Assembly (NCBI GenBank): GCA_036946415.1
Contig: JAQIJD010000004.1
Coordinates: forward strand, 186,001-250,000
Direction of reading: 5' to 3'
DNA from: Sphingomonas_Q fennica_A
GTDB lineage: Bacteria > Pseudomonadota > Alphaproteobacteria > Sphingomonadales > Sphingomonadaceae
DNA length: 64,000 nt
Below are positions 27,153 to 36,203 of the stretch, one piece after another. The notes below the pieces were generated by a model. That model was given only the letters and a program-made list of their open reading frames with translations, did not search any database and had not been told where the DNA came from. The position numbers were made by a program, and so were the translations under genes. Position 1 is the stretch's first letter, and each line of letters begins with the position of its first letter.

Positions 27153-28705
27153 GCCCGCGCTCCCTTCACGCTGCCGACCCCGCTCTTGCCCGGCGCGATG
27201 ATATTGTTGGGATCGAGCGCCTTCTTCACCCGGTCGTTCAGCCGGCGCAGCGCATGGCCGTTGAAATCATAGGTGTCGGCGACGGTATCCATATAGTCGA
27301 GATGGGTGCGATATTCGCCGTAGCCGTGGGCCTTGGCATCGGCGATCAGCGCGCGCAGGAACGGATCGACGCGGGCCATGAACGCCGGATCGTCCTTGTT
27401 GAGCAGCACCGCGTTGACGTTGATGAGGTGGCGCTCGCCGAAGGCGAAGCTGGTCTGCGGGTCCATGCCGAACTCGCGGTAGCGGGCGTAGGCGCGGCCG
27501 AACTGTTCCATCGCGAGGCGGCCCGATTGCGGCAGGATCGGGCTGAAGCCGATATGCCCGCCGCGCCCGCCGAACCAATTGGCGTTCTGCATCGGAAAGG
27601 TCATCGGCACGCCCATCCAGCCGCCCTGCATCGGCGGCACCGGATCGCCCCGCCGCCAGATCGTCGGCTTCAGGCTCATCGGCGACAGCCCCTTCATCGC
27701 CTGTTCGAGGATCGGATAGGCCGCATCCGTGATCGCCTGCCGCCCGTAGAGCCGGATCGAGACGCCCCACCAGCCGAGGCCGAATTTCTTGCGGATCGTG
27801 GCGATCGTCGCGTCGGTCAGCGGCTTGCCCGGCTCCACCCACTGGTCGCGCGTCGAGACGACGTTGGCGGCGCGCAGCCAATTGCCGATCGTGGGCGATT
27901 GCTGGAGCACGCCTTCGCGGCGGAGCGCGCCGATCGTGTCGATCAGCGGCGCCAGATCGCTCATCCGGTCCATCTCGACATCGAAGCCGCGGACCTGTTC
28001 GGGCTCGGGCATCAGCCACAGGTTCGCCTTGGTGACGATCCCGAAATTGGACTGGCAGAACAATTGGTCCCACGCCGGGCCGAAGCCGTAGCGGTAGAGC
28101 CCCCAGGTGGAGGCGTTGCCCATCGCCCCCATGCCGGTGCGGACGATGTCGCCGTCGGGCAGCACCACCTCCATCCCGCACAGCTTGGTGGTGTTCTCGC
28201 CATAAGGCGTATAGCCGAGGCCGCGATCGAGCGCGTTGCCGATCACCGATCCCCAGCTGTTGCCGGGCACCGAAAGCCACAGCGGCACCTTGTTGGCCTG
28301 GAGATAATCGTAGAGATCGTAGAAGCCGACACCGGGTTCGAGCAGGACGACGCCATTCTCGCGGTCCAGCTCGATCTTCTTCATCCGCGACAGATCGACG
28401 ATCACCGATCCCGACAGCACCGGCGCAGTGCCGCCATAGCCGAGATTCTTGCCGCGGCTGATCGGCCATAGCGGCACGCGATGCTCGGCGGCGATGCGGA
28501 CGATCGCCTGCACCTCCTGCGCCGTTGCCGGGGCCACCGCGGCGAGCGGGCGGTGGCCCCCCTCGTCCACCGCGAATTTGTCGGCATAGGCCTCGCGGTC
28601 GGCATCGTCCGCGAACACGTAAGCCGCGCCCACCGCACGCTCGAACGCCTTCAGCGCGCGCGCCGCGGTGGCCGCGGTCAGGCCGGGGGGGAGCGTCTCC
28701 GCCAC
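27149..28705 (-). CDS. FAD-binding oxidoreductase, vanillyl-alcohol oxidase / p-cresol methylhydroxylase family
   Basis: A 518-residue flavoprotein with an N-terminal PCMH-type FAD domain (PLWPISRGKNLGYGG, LEPGVGFYDLYDYL, GNALDRGLGYTPYGEN) and the C-terminal substrate domain (SFAFGERHLINVNAVLLNK, ending ALDPNNIIAPGKSG). It has no signal peptide; in the family the flavin subunit is exported with or docked to the cytochrome. Candidates are 4-alkylphenol, eugenol or pinoresinol hydroxylation at the benzylic carbon. The segment GMDPQT seems to align with the region holding the flavin-linking tyrosine of p-cresol methylhydroxylase, so FAD may be non-covalent here (from memory of the family, not tested). 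Confidence 0.85.
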   Translation of the reverse strand: MAETLPPGLTAATAARALKAFERAVGAAYVFADDADREAYADKFAVDEGGHRPLAAVAPATAQEVQAIVRIAAEHRVPLWPISRGKNLGYGGTAPVLSGSVIVDLSRMKKIELDRENGVVLLEPGVGFYDLYDYLQANKVPLWLSVPGNSWGSVIGNALDRGLGYTPYGENTTKLCGMEVVLPDGDIVRTGMGAMGNASTWGLYRYGFGPAWDQLFCQSNFGIVTKANLWLMPEPEQVRGFDVEMDRMSDLAPLIDTIGALRREGVLQQSPTIGNWLRAANVVSTRDQWVEPGKPLTDATIATIRKKFGLGWWGVSIRLYGRQAITDAAYPILEQAMKGLSPMSLKPTIWRRGDPVPPMQGGWMGVPMTFPMQNANWFGGRGGHIGFSPILPQSGRLAMEQFGRAYARYREFGMDPQTSFAFGERHLINVNAVLLNKDDPAFMARVDPFLRALIADAKAHGYGEYRTHLDYMDTVADTYDFNGHALRRLNDRVKKALDPNNIIAPGKSGVGSVKGARA

Positions 28706-28715
28706 GATGCCGCGC

Positions 28716-30203
28716 TCAGACGGCGAGCGTCGCGGGGGCGGCGTCGAGCAGGATGGTCTTGGATTCCAGATATTCCATCAGCCCCTCCTCGCCGCCTTCG
28801 CGGCCGAGGCCGGATTGCTTGAAGCCGCCGAACGGAAGCGTGAAATCGCCCTTGAGGCCGTTCTGCGCGATCGTGCCGGTGCGTACGCGCCGGGCGATGC
28901 GATAGGCGGCATCGGCATCGTTGGTGAGGACCGAGCCCGACAGGCCGTAGATGCTGTCGTTGGCGATGCGGATCGCATCCTCCTCGTCCTCGCAGGGGAT
29001 GAGGCTGAGGACCGGGCCGAAAATCTCCTCCTGCGCGATCGTCTGGTCGTTGGAGACGTTGGCGAACAATGTCGGCTCGAGGAAATAGCCGCGGTTGAAC
29101 TGCGTGGCGCGCGCCCCGCCGGTCAGCATGTCGGCACCCTCGGCCTTGCCCTTGGCGATATAATCCTCGACGCGCTCGAGCTGGCGCTGCATCGCCAGCG
29201 GGCCCATCCGCGTCTCCGGATCGTCGGAGTGCCCCAGGCGGATCTGCTTCATCTCGCCCGCGATGGCGTCGGCCAGCTCGTCGTGGCGGGTGCGCGGCAC
29301 GATCACGCGGCTCAGCATCGCGCAGACCTGGCCGGACATGATGCTGATCGTGTTGGCGAGCAGTTTCGCCGCCTGTTCGGTCGCAAAATCGTCGCGCACG
29401 ATCGCGGCGGACTTGCCGCCCAGCTCCAGCGAGCAGCGCGCGATCCGCTCCCCGCAGACGCTGGCGATGCGGCGGCCGGCGACGGTCGATCCGGTGAAGC
29501 TCACCTTGTCGACGCGGGGGTTGCGGACGAGATAGTCGGCCGCCTCGCGGTGCGAGGGGACGAGATTGACGACGCCCGCCGGGATGCCCACCGCCTCGGC
29601 CGCCTCGGCGATGATATAGGCCTCCAGCGGCGTTTCGGGCGAGGGCTTCATCACCACGGTGCAGCCCGCCGCCAGCGCCGGCGCCACCTTGCCCGCCATG
29701 ATCGCATAAGGCGCGTTCCAAGGCGCGATCGCCGCGACGACGCCGACCGGTTCGTAGGCGATCACGCCTGCCGCCGCCATCATCGAGGCGACGGGCTTCT
29801 CGAACTGGAACTTCTCCGCGACGTTGGCGACGTTGGTGAAGGTGGCGGTGCCGCCGCCGACCATCATCGGCGCGAAGGAGGCGAGGCCGCCGACCTGTGC
29901 GGTCCAGGCCGCGGCCAGCTCGCTCTGCCGCTCGGCCAGCGCCGCGCCCAGCGCGCGGATCAGGCGGATGCGCTCTTCCGGGCGGGTGCGGCTCCACGGA
30001 CCGGCGAAGGCGCGGGCGGCGGCGTCGACCGCGGCATCCATATCCGCCTCGCCGCCCTCGGCGACGATCGCCACCACCTGTTCGCTGTTGGGGGATACGA
30101 CCTCGATCGTGCCGCCGCCGGCGGGGGCCACCCAGCGGCCATCGATATACAGGCTCGTCGGATGCGCGATCGACACGCCGTCCGGCAGAAGGTGCTCGGC
30201 CAT
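28716..30203 (-). CDS. Aldehyde dehydrogenase, 495 aa
   Basis: NAD(P)-dependent aldehyde oxidation. All standard residues are present: APWNAPYAIM (oxyanion asparagine), FTGSTVAGRRI (coenzyme loop), LELGGKSA with Glu260, and GQVCAML with Cys294. It leads the operon aldehyde dehydrogenase - flavoprotein - cytochrome - small exported protein - GMC, with a 10-base gap to the flavoprotein. It probably oxidises the aromatic aldehyde (vanillin- or coniferaldehyde-like) formed upstream in the pathway. A 14-bp candidate operator lies at 30271-30284, about 70 bases before the start. Confidence 0.92.
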   Translation of the reverse strand: MAEHLLPDGVSIAHPTSLYIDGRWVAPAGGGTIEVVSPNSEQVVAIVAEGGEADMDAAVDAAARAFAGPWSRTRPEERIRLIRALGAALAERQSELAAAWTAQVGGLASFAPMMVGGGTATFTNVANVAEKFQFEKPVASMMAAAGVIAYEPVGVVAAIAPWNAPYAIMAGKVAPALAAGCTVVMKPSPETPLEAYIIAEAAEAVGIPAGVVNLVPSHREAADYLVRNPRVDKVSFTGSTVAGRRIASVCGERIARCSLELGGKSAAIVRDDFATEQAAKLLANTISIMSGQVCAMLSRVIVPRTRHDELADAIAGEMKQIRLGHSDDPETRMGPLAMQRQLERVEDYIAKGKAEGADMLTGGARATQFNRGYFLEPTLFANVSNDQTIAQEEIFGPVLSLIPCEDEEDAIRIANDSIYGLSGSVLTNDADAAYRIARRVRTGTIAQNGLKGDFTLPFGGFKQSGLGREGGEEGLMEYLESKTILLDAAPATLAV

Positions 30204-30270
30204 ATCATCTCTCCCAGCGGCCGGCGCCTCCGGGCGTCGCGGCTCGTCACTGCGCGAGTCCTAGCCATTC

Positions 30271-30284
30271 ATAACAATTGTGGC
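30271..30284. promoter_or_regulatory. Candidate operator, copy A (ATAACAATTGTGGC)
   Basis: Matches the shared palindrome GTAACGATTGTTAC at 9 of 14 positions, with a perfect inner ACAATTGT. It sits 68 bases upstream of the aldehyde dehydrogenase start, in the gap after marR. Confidence 0.5.
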
Positions 30285-30313
30285 AATCCCGGCCGTGGCG
30301 GCGCGGGCGAAGA

Positions 30314-30793
30314 TCAGGCGCCGGCGGGCTTTTCCCAGGCCGTCGTGCGGCGGATCATCTTCTCCACGATGCGGTCGAGCCGGGTCCGTTCGGCGGCGGT
30401 CAGATCGGCGAAGATGAAGTCGGCCACCGCCTTCATCTCGGGCGTCATCGCCTCGTGCGCGGCCCAACCGGCGGCGCTGAGGCGGAACGGCTTGCGGCGG
30501 CGGTTGCTGGCATCCTCGACCTGCTCGACCCAGCCGCGCGCATGCAGCCCGGCGAGCGCGCGGCTGACGTTCATCGGCTGCATCCCGATCAGCTCGGCCA
30601 GCGCGTGGCCCGCCGCCTGCCGCTCGCCGCCCAGCGCCATCAGCACGCGCAATTCGTTGGGGCTGACGCCCTCCGGCGTCGCCACCGCATCCGACATCGG
30701 CCGGTTGAGCAATGTCGCGAACTTCAGCAGCTGGACGAGCAACGCCACCTCGGGCGGCATGCCTTCCGCCATCGGATCGTCCGCCTCCGCCAT
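30314..30793 (-). CDS. MarR-family transcriptional regulator of the aromatic locus
   Basis: A 159-residue winged-helix repressor-type protein. The HTH reads SPNELRVLMALGGE, then AELIGMQPMNVSRALAGLHA and the wing VEQVEDASNRRRKPFRLS. It is divergent from the second flavoprotein gene and stands just upstream of the aldehyde dehydrogenase operon. MarR proteins beside aromatic catabolic genes usually respond to a pathway acid or CoA ester. A candidate binding site overlaps its own promoter region (30815-30828). ATG at 30793 is used; a later in-frame ATG (MAEGM) would shorten it by seven residues. Confidence 0.85.
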   Translation of the reverse strand: MAEADDPMAEGMPPEVALLVQLLKFATLLNRPMSDAVATPEGVSPNELRVLMALGGERQAAGHALAELIGMQPMNVSRALAGLHARGWVEQVEDASNRRRKPFRLSAAGWAAHEAMTPEMKAVADFIFADLTAAERTRLDRIVEKMIRRTTAWEKPAGA

Positions 30794-30814
30794 CCCCCGT
30801 CCCCGCCCTCGATC

Positions 30815-30828
30815 GTTGCAAATGTTAG
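30815..30828. promoter_or_regulatory. Candidate operator, copy B (GTTGCAAATGTTAG)
   Basis: Imperfect copy of the shared 14-bp palindrome, located in the 108-bp divergent gap between marR and the second flavoprotein gene. The right half TGTTA is the best conserved part. An inner GTTAGCGTTAGCG follows directly. Confidence 0.4.
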
Positions 30829-30901
30829 CGTTAGCGCCATAGTGGCGCCGACGGTCGTCGTATCCGCAACGGGGGACAGGCCGCAAGGAGAGGATCGCCC
30901 G

Positions 30902-32374
30902 ATGACCACCGAACGGTTCCTGGCGGCGGCGGCCGGCATCGTCGGCCGCGACCACGTCATCGCCGATCCCGCCGATCTTGCCCCTTATGCCCGGCTGATG
31001 CTGCCGCTGCCGGAGGCGGACCATGCGCCGGGCGGCGTCGTCTCGCCCGCCAGCGTGGCGGAGGTGCAGGCGCTGCTGCGGCTGGCGGGCGAGCAGGGCG
31101 TGTCCCTCTGGCCGACCTCCACCGGCCGTAACTTCGGCTACGGCACCAGCGCCGTCGCCACCGCCGGCCAGGTGGTGCTGGAACTGCGCCGCATGAACCG
31201 CATCCTCGATGTCGATCCGGTGCTCTGCACCGCGCTGATCGAACCGGGCGTCACCTATCAGCAATTGCAGGATCACCTGCGCGGCCTGAACCTCGACCTG
31301 TGGATCGACTTTCCCGCGCCTGGCCCGCTGGTCGGCCCGGTCGGCAACACGCTGGAACGCGGCGGCGGCACCACGCCCTATGGCGACCATTTCGCCAACA
31401 GCTGCGGGATGGAGGTGGTGCTGGCGGACGGCACCTTGCTGCGCACCGGCATGGGCGGCGTGAAGGATACGACCTCGTGGCAGGCGTTCCGCTACGGCTA
31501 CGGGCCGTTCCTGGACGGCATCTTCACCCAGTCCAACTTCGGCGTCGTCACCAAGATGGGCCTGTGGCTGATGCCCGCGCCCGAAGCCCACCGGTCGGGC
31601 ATGGCCGTGTGGCAGGAGCCGGGGGACATCGCCAAGCTGATCGATACGCTCCGCCCGCTCAGGCTGGACGGGACGATCGGCAATTTCGGCACGCTGGCCG
31701 ATTCGACGATCACTCTTTCCGGCATGATGAAGCGGCGCGACCTCTATGACGGGCCGGGGGCGCTGCCGCTCGCCGTCTCGCTCGCCGCGGCGCGGGCGAA
31801 GGGGCTGGGGGCGTGGCAATATTTCTTCTCGGTCTACGGCCGGCCGGACCGGATCGCGTCCGACTGGGCGGCGATCGAACGTGCCATGAAGGCGTCCGGC
31901 GGCACGCTGGTGGCCGACGTGCCCGATCCGATGCAGGTCGGCGAACTGTCGCTACGCACCTTTTCGATCCTCGACTGGGTGGGCGGGCACGGCCTCGCCT
32001 GGTTCTCGCCCGTCACCCCGATGCGGGGCGCGGATGCCGCCCGGCAGATGACGCTGGCGCGCGGCATCATGGACGTGCACGGCGTGGACTTCATGACCGG
32101 CATGACGCTCAACGGCCGCGAGGGGCTGAACGTGATGCCGCTCGTCTACGATCGCGGCGACGCCGACAGCACCGCCCGCCACCGCGCCTGTTTCGAGGCG
32201 CTGATCGCGGGCTTCGCGGCGGCCGGCTACGGCTTCTACCGGACGGGCATCGGCTTCATGGACCAGGTGGCGCGGGTCCATGGGCAGGCGCAGATCGAGG
32301 TCAACCGGCGGATCAAGCGCGCGCTCGACCCCGGCAACGTCATCGCGCCGGGCAAGTCAGGGATACGGGCATGA
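30902..32374 (+). CDS. Second FAD-binding oxidoreductase, p-cresol methylhydroxylase/eugenol hydroxylase family
   Basis: A 490-residue paralogue of the flavoprotein at 27149-28705: SLWPTSTGRNFGYGTS, LIEPGVTYQQLQDHL, GNTLERGGGTTPYGDH, SNFGVVTKMGLWLMP, and the end ALDPGNVIAPGKSG. AAGGAGAGG at 30885-30893 supports the ATG. The stop overlaps its own cytochrome c gene (ATGA). The position of the flavin-linking tyrosine reads VDFMTG, again without tyrosine. The two flavoproteins probably act on different positions or different isomers of related substrates. Confidence 0.85.
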   Translation: MTTERFLAAAAGIVGRDHVIADPADLAPYARLMLPLPEADHAPGGVVSPASVAEVQALLRLAGEQGVSLWPTSTGRNFGYGTSAVATAGQVVLELRRMNRILDVDPVLCTALIEPGVTYQQLQDHLRGLNLDLWIDFPAPGPLVGPVGNTLERGGGTTPYGDHFANSCGMEVVLADGTLLRTGMGGVKDTTSWQAFRYGYGPFLDGIFTQSNFGVVTKMGLWLMPAPEAHRSGMAVWQEPGDIAKLIDTLRPLRLDGTIGNFGTLADSTITLSGMMKRRDLYDGPGALPLAVSLAAARAKGLGAWQYFFSVYGRPDRIASDWAAIERAMKASGGTLVADVPDPMQVGELSLRTFSILDWVGGHGLAWFSPVTPMRGADAARQMTLARGIMDVHGVDFMTGMTLNGREGLNVMPLVYDRGDADSTARHRACFEALIAGFAAAGYGFYRTGIGFMDQVARVHGQAQIEVNRRIKRALDPGNVIAPGKSGIRA

Positions 32375-32667
32375 GGGCATTCCTCCTCCTCGCGCTGCTG
32401 GCCGCGCCGGCCTCCGCCCAGTCCGCCGGGCAGTGGCGGGGGCCGGCGCATATCTGGGCGGCGTCGTGCGGCTATTGCCACGATGTCGGCGGGCCGGGGC
32501 CGGCGCTGAAGGGCCGCCGCCTCAATCCCGCGCTGATCGCGGCGGTGGTGCGGAACGGCGTGCCCGGCATGCCCAATTTCCACGCCGCCGAGATCGACGA
32601 TCGTGAACTGGCGACGCTGGCGAAATATGTGTCCGCGGCGCCGGCCTCGACCGCGAAGGCGAAATAG
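32371..32667 (+). CDS. Small c-type cytochrome, partner of the second flavoprotein
   Basis: 98 residues with a signal peptide (LLLALLAAPASAQ), the haem motif CGYCH (33-37) and a probable methionine ligand in GVPGMPNF. The ATG overlaps the flavoprotein stop by 4 bases. The pair repeats the arrangement at 26757-28705 but with a shorter cytochrome and in the opposite orientation. Confidence 0.87.
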   Translation: MRAFLLLALLAAPASAQSAGQWRGPAHIWAASCGYCHDVGGPGPALKGRRLNPALIAAVVRNGVPGMPNFHAAEIDDRELATLAKYVSAAPASTAKAK

Positions 32668-32691
32668 GATGGCGCAGCGCAGCCCGCTTCC

Positions 32692-32812
32692 CCCGTTCGT
32701 GCCGAGTGGGGGCTGAGCGTGGCGAAGACCCGTATCGAAGCACGGCCCCGCGCGCGACCGCCCTTCGATACGGCATTTCGACTGCGCTCAATGCCTACTC
32801 AGGGCGAACGGA
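32692..32812. repeat. Dispersed inverted repeat, family R2
   Basis: Outer arms CCGTTCGTGCCGAGT and ACTCAGGGCGAACGG and inner arms CGTATCGAAG and CTTCGATACG are reverse complements. A related copy lies at 46619-46732. It fills the gap between the cytochrome gene and the convergent NTF2-like gene. Confidence 0.8.
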
Positions 32813-32835
32813 TGGGGGAGCCGGCCTGTCCCGAT

Positions 32836-33225
32836 TCAAAACATCGATGTCGGGTTGAGCGAATGCTCCGGCACGTCCTGGATCGCTTCCCAATGTTCGG
32901 CGATGCGGCCGCCTTCGATGCGGTACATGTCCATCACCGCCAGCCCGCGATCGCCCGGCCAGCGGCGGACGTGGACGTGGGCGACGACCATATCGTCGTC
33001 GGCGACGAGGCGGTGGACGGTCTGTTCGGCATCGGGGCTTTCGATGCGGATGTGGCGCAGCCAGTCCTTAAGCGCCTCGCGCCCCGGCGGGGCGAGCGCG
33101 CTGTGCTGGATGTAATCCTCGGCGATGTAATCGTCGACGCGGGACGGATCCTGCGCGATCAGCACGTCGCGGTAGAGGCCCTCGACGAGCGCGACATTGG
33201 CGCGCTCCTGCTCGCTGCGGGGCAT
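32836..33225 (-). CDS. NTF2/SnoaL-like protein, 129 aa (paralogue of 43961-44350)
   Basis: A one-domain cystatin-like fold (SnoaL/ester-cyclase type). Typical features are LVEGLYRDVL, DYIAEDYIQHSALAP, VVAHVHVRRWPGD, and MDMYRIEGGRIAEHWEAIQDVP. AAGGAGAG just before the ATG decides the start at 33225. It shares length and most landmarks with the protein at 43961-44350, so the two arose by duplication. Proteins of this fold can be isomerases, cyclases or lyases; in this locus a role on a lignin-derived intermediate is plausible but unproven. Confidence 0.8.
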   Translation of the reverse strand: MPRSEQERANVALVEGLYRDVLIAQDPSRVDDYIAEDYIQHSALAPPGREALKDWLRHIRIESPDAEQTVHRLVADDDMVVAHVHVRRWPGDRGLAVMDMYRIEGGRIAEHWEAIQDVPEHSLNPTSMF

Positions 33226-33251
33226 CTTCTCTCTCCTTTTGATGATCGGGG

Positions 33252-34008
33252 GTGCCTGTGACGGGTCGGTTCGAGGACAGCAGCGTGTTCGTGACGGGGG
33301 CGGCGAGCGGCATCGGCCTCGCCGCCGCACACGCCTTCGCCGCGGAAGGCGCGTGGGTGACGCTGGCCGATATCGACGGGGACGGCGCCGCCGCGGCGGC
33401 CGCCGCGATCGGCCCGCGCGCCATGGCGGTGACGGTGGACGTGACCGACCGCAACGCCTGCGCTTCCGGGGTGGCGGCGGCGGTCAAGTGGCGCGGGCGG
33501 CTGGACGTCGCTTTCAACAACGCCGGCGTGCCGTCGCGCATCACCGCCGAGTTCGAGGACATCGGCTGGGACGAGTGGCAGCGCACGATCGACGTCAATC
33601 TCGGCGGCATCTTCAACTGCCTGAAGGCCGAGGTGCCGGCGATGAAGGCGACCGGCGGCGGCACGATCGTCAACACCGCATCGGTCGCCAGCCTCGTCGG
33701 ATCGGCCGGCGCCTCCGCCTATATCGCCGCCAAGCACGGTGTGGCGGGGCTGACCAAGGGCGCGGCGATCGACCTGATCCGCCACGGCATCCGCGTCAAC
33801 GCGGTCTGCCCCGGCCTCGTCGCGACGCCGATGCTGGGGGGCGCTGCTCGATACGCCGATCGGGCAGGCGATGGCGGCGGGCGTGCCGCTGGGCCGCGCG
33901 GCGGACGCGGAGGAGATCGCCCGCGCCGTGCTGTTCCTGGCCGCCCCCGAATCGAGCTATCTCGTCGGCACGCTCCTCACAGCCGACGGCGGCGTCACGC
34001 TGCAATAG
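33252..34008 (+). CDS. Short-chain dehydrogenase/reductase, frameshifted
   Basis: NAD(P)-dependent SDR of about 251 residues: VTGAASGIGLAAAHAF, FNNAGVPS, and the catalytic Tyr-Lys pair in SAYIAAKHG. The frame breaks in a run of six G at 33836-33841, after VATPML; the continuation GALLDTPIGQAMAAGVPLG and the end SSYLVGTLLTADGG are in the next frame. Removing one G gives a normal SDR. The GTG start at 33252 is weakly supported; GTG 33258 is an alternative. The true stop at 34006-34008 overlaps the convergent MFS gene by 14 bases. Probably oxidises a benzylic alcohol in the pathway (inference). Confidence 0.8.
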
Positions 34009-35224
34009 GCGCACGGAAGGCGACATAGGCGCAGAGGCTGGCGGCCAGCCATACCGCCGCCAGCAGCAGCGACAGCGGGACCGGCGTGGTCGCGGCGAAG
34101 ATCGTGATCGCGGCGCTGGCGAGCGCGCTGATCGCCAGCTGCATCGTGCCGAGCAGCGCCGCCGCCGCGCCCGCCGCCTCGGCCGCGTCCAGCGCCGTCA
34201 CCGCGGCGGGGGTGAGGGTGAGGCCGACCAGCGCGAACAGCGCCATGATGACGATCTGGAACAGCCACAGCGGCAGCGCGCCCGCAGTCGCCAGCCCCGC
34301 GAGCAGCAGCGATAGGCCGAGCGATGCTGCGGTCGTGCTGCGCAGCAATCGCTTCGGGCCATAACGGCGCATCAGGTTTGGAGAGACCTGCGTCGTCGCG
34401 ATCGAGCAGACCGCCGCCAGCCCCAGCAGCAGGCTGTAGGCCATCGGCGTCAGGCCGTAGCCGGCGGCGAACAGGAAGGGCGCGGCGGTGAGGAACGCGA
34501 AGGGCGTCGTGGTGGCGAGGCCCGCCGCCCCCGCCGCCGCCACGAAGCGCGGGTTGGCAAGCAGCGCGCCATAGGTGGCGAGGAGCGCGCGCGGATGGAT
34601 CGGCCGGCGCCGTGCGGGGGGCAGGCTTTCGGGAATAGCGGTGGCGGCGAGGAGGATGCCGGCGACGCCCATCGCGCCCAGCAGCCAGAACAGCATCCGC
34701 CAGCCACCCGCCTGCAACAGCAGCGAGCCGGCGAGCGGCGCCAGCACCGGCGAGATCCCGATGATGAGATAGGACAGCGCCAGCAGCCGCGCGGCGCGGT
34801 GGCCGGTGTAGAAATCGCGGATCATCGCCCGGCTGATCGCGGTGCCGGCGCAGACGCCGAAGCCCTGGAGGAAGCGGAACAGGATCAGGGTGCCCGGATC
34901 GCGCGCGGTGGCGCAGCCGGCGGTGCCGATCAGGAAGATCAGCAGCCCGGCATAGAGCGGCCGCTTGCGCCCGAAGCGATCCCCCAGCGACCCCCACGGG
35001 ATCTGCGCGGCGGCCAGCGCCAGGAAGAAGACCGATAGGCTGCGCTGCACCTCCGCCGCACTCGCCCCCAGCTCGCGGCCGATCGTGGGGAAGGCGGGCA
35101 GATAGAGGTCGATCGCGAGCGAGCCGACCAGCGACAGCAGCCCCAGCACGATGCCGGTGCGCAGGATCGGCGGGCCGCCCGCGGCGGACGATTCGGGAGG
35201 ATAAGTTGACGACGTTGACGCCAC
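33995..35224 (-). CDS. MFS transporter, Bcr/CflA drug-resistance family
   Basis: About 409 residues with twelve transmembrane helices. The family signature is clear: DLYLPAFPTIGREL in the first helix, QIPWGSLGDRFGRKRP in the loop 2-3, and RFLQGFGVCAGTAISRAMIRD. Such proteins export small hydrophobic or aromatic compounds with proton exchange. GTG at 35224 has GGGAAGG five bases upstream; an in-frame ATG at 35275 lacks a ribosome site and would add 17 residues. It may export toxic pathway intermediates. Confidence 0.88.
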   Translation of the reverse strand: MASTSSTYPPESSAAGGPPILRTGIVLGLLSLVGSLAIDLYLPAFPTIGRELGASAAEVQRSLSVFFLALAAAQIPWGSLGDRFGRKRPLYAGLLIFLIGTAGCATARDPGTLILFRFLQGFGVCAGTAISRAMIRDFYTGHRAARLLALSYLIIGISPVLAPLAGSLLLQAGGWRMLFWLLGAMGVAGILLAATAIPESLPPARRRPIHPRALLATYGALLANPRFVAAAGAAGLATTTPFAFLTAAPFLFAAGYGLTPMAYSLLLGLAAVCSIATTQVSPNLMRRYGPKRLLRSTTAASLGLSLLLAGLATAGALPLWLFQIVIMALFALVGLTLTPAAVTALDAAEAAGAAAALLGTMQLAISALASAAITIFAATTPVPLSLLLAAVWLAASLCAYVAFRAPIAA

Positions 35225-35332
35225 GTCACCTTCCCATCCGCCCCGCCGGACGGCGGCGGGCGTAATCACGCGCATCGAGAAGGAACATATCAGAATCTTC
35301 CGCTGTAGGACAGCGCCGAACTGGAGCCGCGC

Positions 35333-36103
35333 TCATTGCGCGACCAGTTCGATGCAGCCGCCGTCGACGAACAGGTCGATGCCGGTGATGAAGCTCGCTT
35401 CCGGCGAGGCGAGGAACAGCACCGCGCGCGCCACCTCCTCCGCCTCGCCCATGCGGTGCATCGGCACGGCGGCGATCATCTGTCTGCGCAACATGTCCTC
35501 GACCCCCGGCGCCTGGCCGATGTTGCGGCGGATGATCGGCGTCTCGGTAGGGCCGGGGCTGACCATGTTGACGCGGATGTTGCGGACGACCAGCTCGGCG
35601 GCGAGGATGCGGGCGACCGCCCGCAGCCCCGCCTTGGCGGCGGCATAGACGGTGTTGCCGGGCAGGCCCTTGAGGCTGCCGATCGATCCGGTGAAGACGA
35701 TCGCCCCGCCGTCGCGCAGGTGCGGCAGGCAGGCTTGTGCTGCGAAGAAGCAGCCCTTCAGATTGATCCCCGTCACCTGATCCCACAGCGCTTCGGTGAT
35801 CCGCTCGGCCGGTTCGAACACGCCGATGCCGGCGTTGACGAACACGACGTCGAACCCGCCCAGCGCGGCGGCGGCCTGATCCACCGTGGCGCGGGTGGCG
35901 GCGATGTCGCCGATGTCGGAGCGGAAGGTGTGGAGGCCGGGCACCGCCGCCGCCACCTCGGCCAGTGTCGCTTCGTCGCGGCCGGTGACGGCGACCTCGG
36001 CGCCCTCGGCGGCGAAACCCTCCGCGGCGGCGCGGCCGATCCCGCTGTTGCCGCCGAAGATCATCACCTTGCGGCCGTCGAACCGCTTCGTCGCTGCGCC
36101 CAC
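35333..36103 (-). CDS. Short-chain dehydrogenase/reductase, 256 aa
   Basis: Classical SDR: IFGGNSGIGRAAAEGF, VNAGIGVFEPA, catalytic serine in FTGSIGSLKG, and YAAAKAGL with the Tyr-Lys pair; ends SFITGIDLFVDGG. It is divergent from the lignostilbene-type dioxygenase, with a candidate operator in the shared gap. Likely oxidises or reduces an alcohol/ketone intermediate of the same pathway. Confidence 0.9.
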   Translation of the reverse strand: MGAATKRFDGRKVMIFGGNSGIGRAAAEGFAAEGAEVAVTGRDEATLAEVAAAVPGLHTFRSDIGDIAATRATVDQAAAALGGFDVVFVNAGIGVFEPAERITEALWDQVTGINLKGCFFAAQACLPHLRDGGAIVFTGSIGSLKGLPGNTVYAAAKAGLRAVARILAAELVVRNIRVNMVSPGPTETPIIRRNIGQAPGVEDMLRRQMIAAVPMHRMGEAEEVARAVLFLASPEASFITGIDLFVDGGCIELVAQ

Positions 36104-36139
36104 GCGCCCTCTCCCGTCGTTCTGTCTTGCCGGCGACTT

Positions 36140-36153
36140 CTATCGGATGTTAC
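36140..36153. promoter_or_regulatory. Candidate operator, copy C (CTATCGGATGTTAC)
   Basis: Copy of the shared palindrome in the divergent gap between the SDR (35333-36103) and the dioxygenase (36204). Its right half CGGATGTTAC is nearly identical to copy D2. It lies about 50 bases before the dioxygenase start. Confidence 0.45.
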
Positions 36154-36203
36154 GATGCCCGGCAATGCGGCGTCCCGACGACGGGCGTGCGGGAGAGGAT
36201 GCG

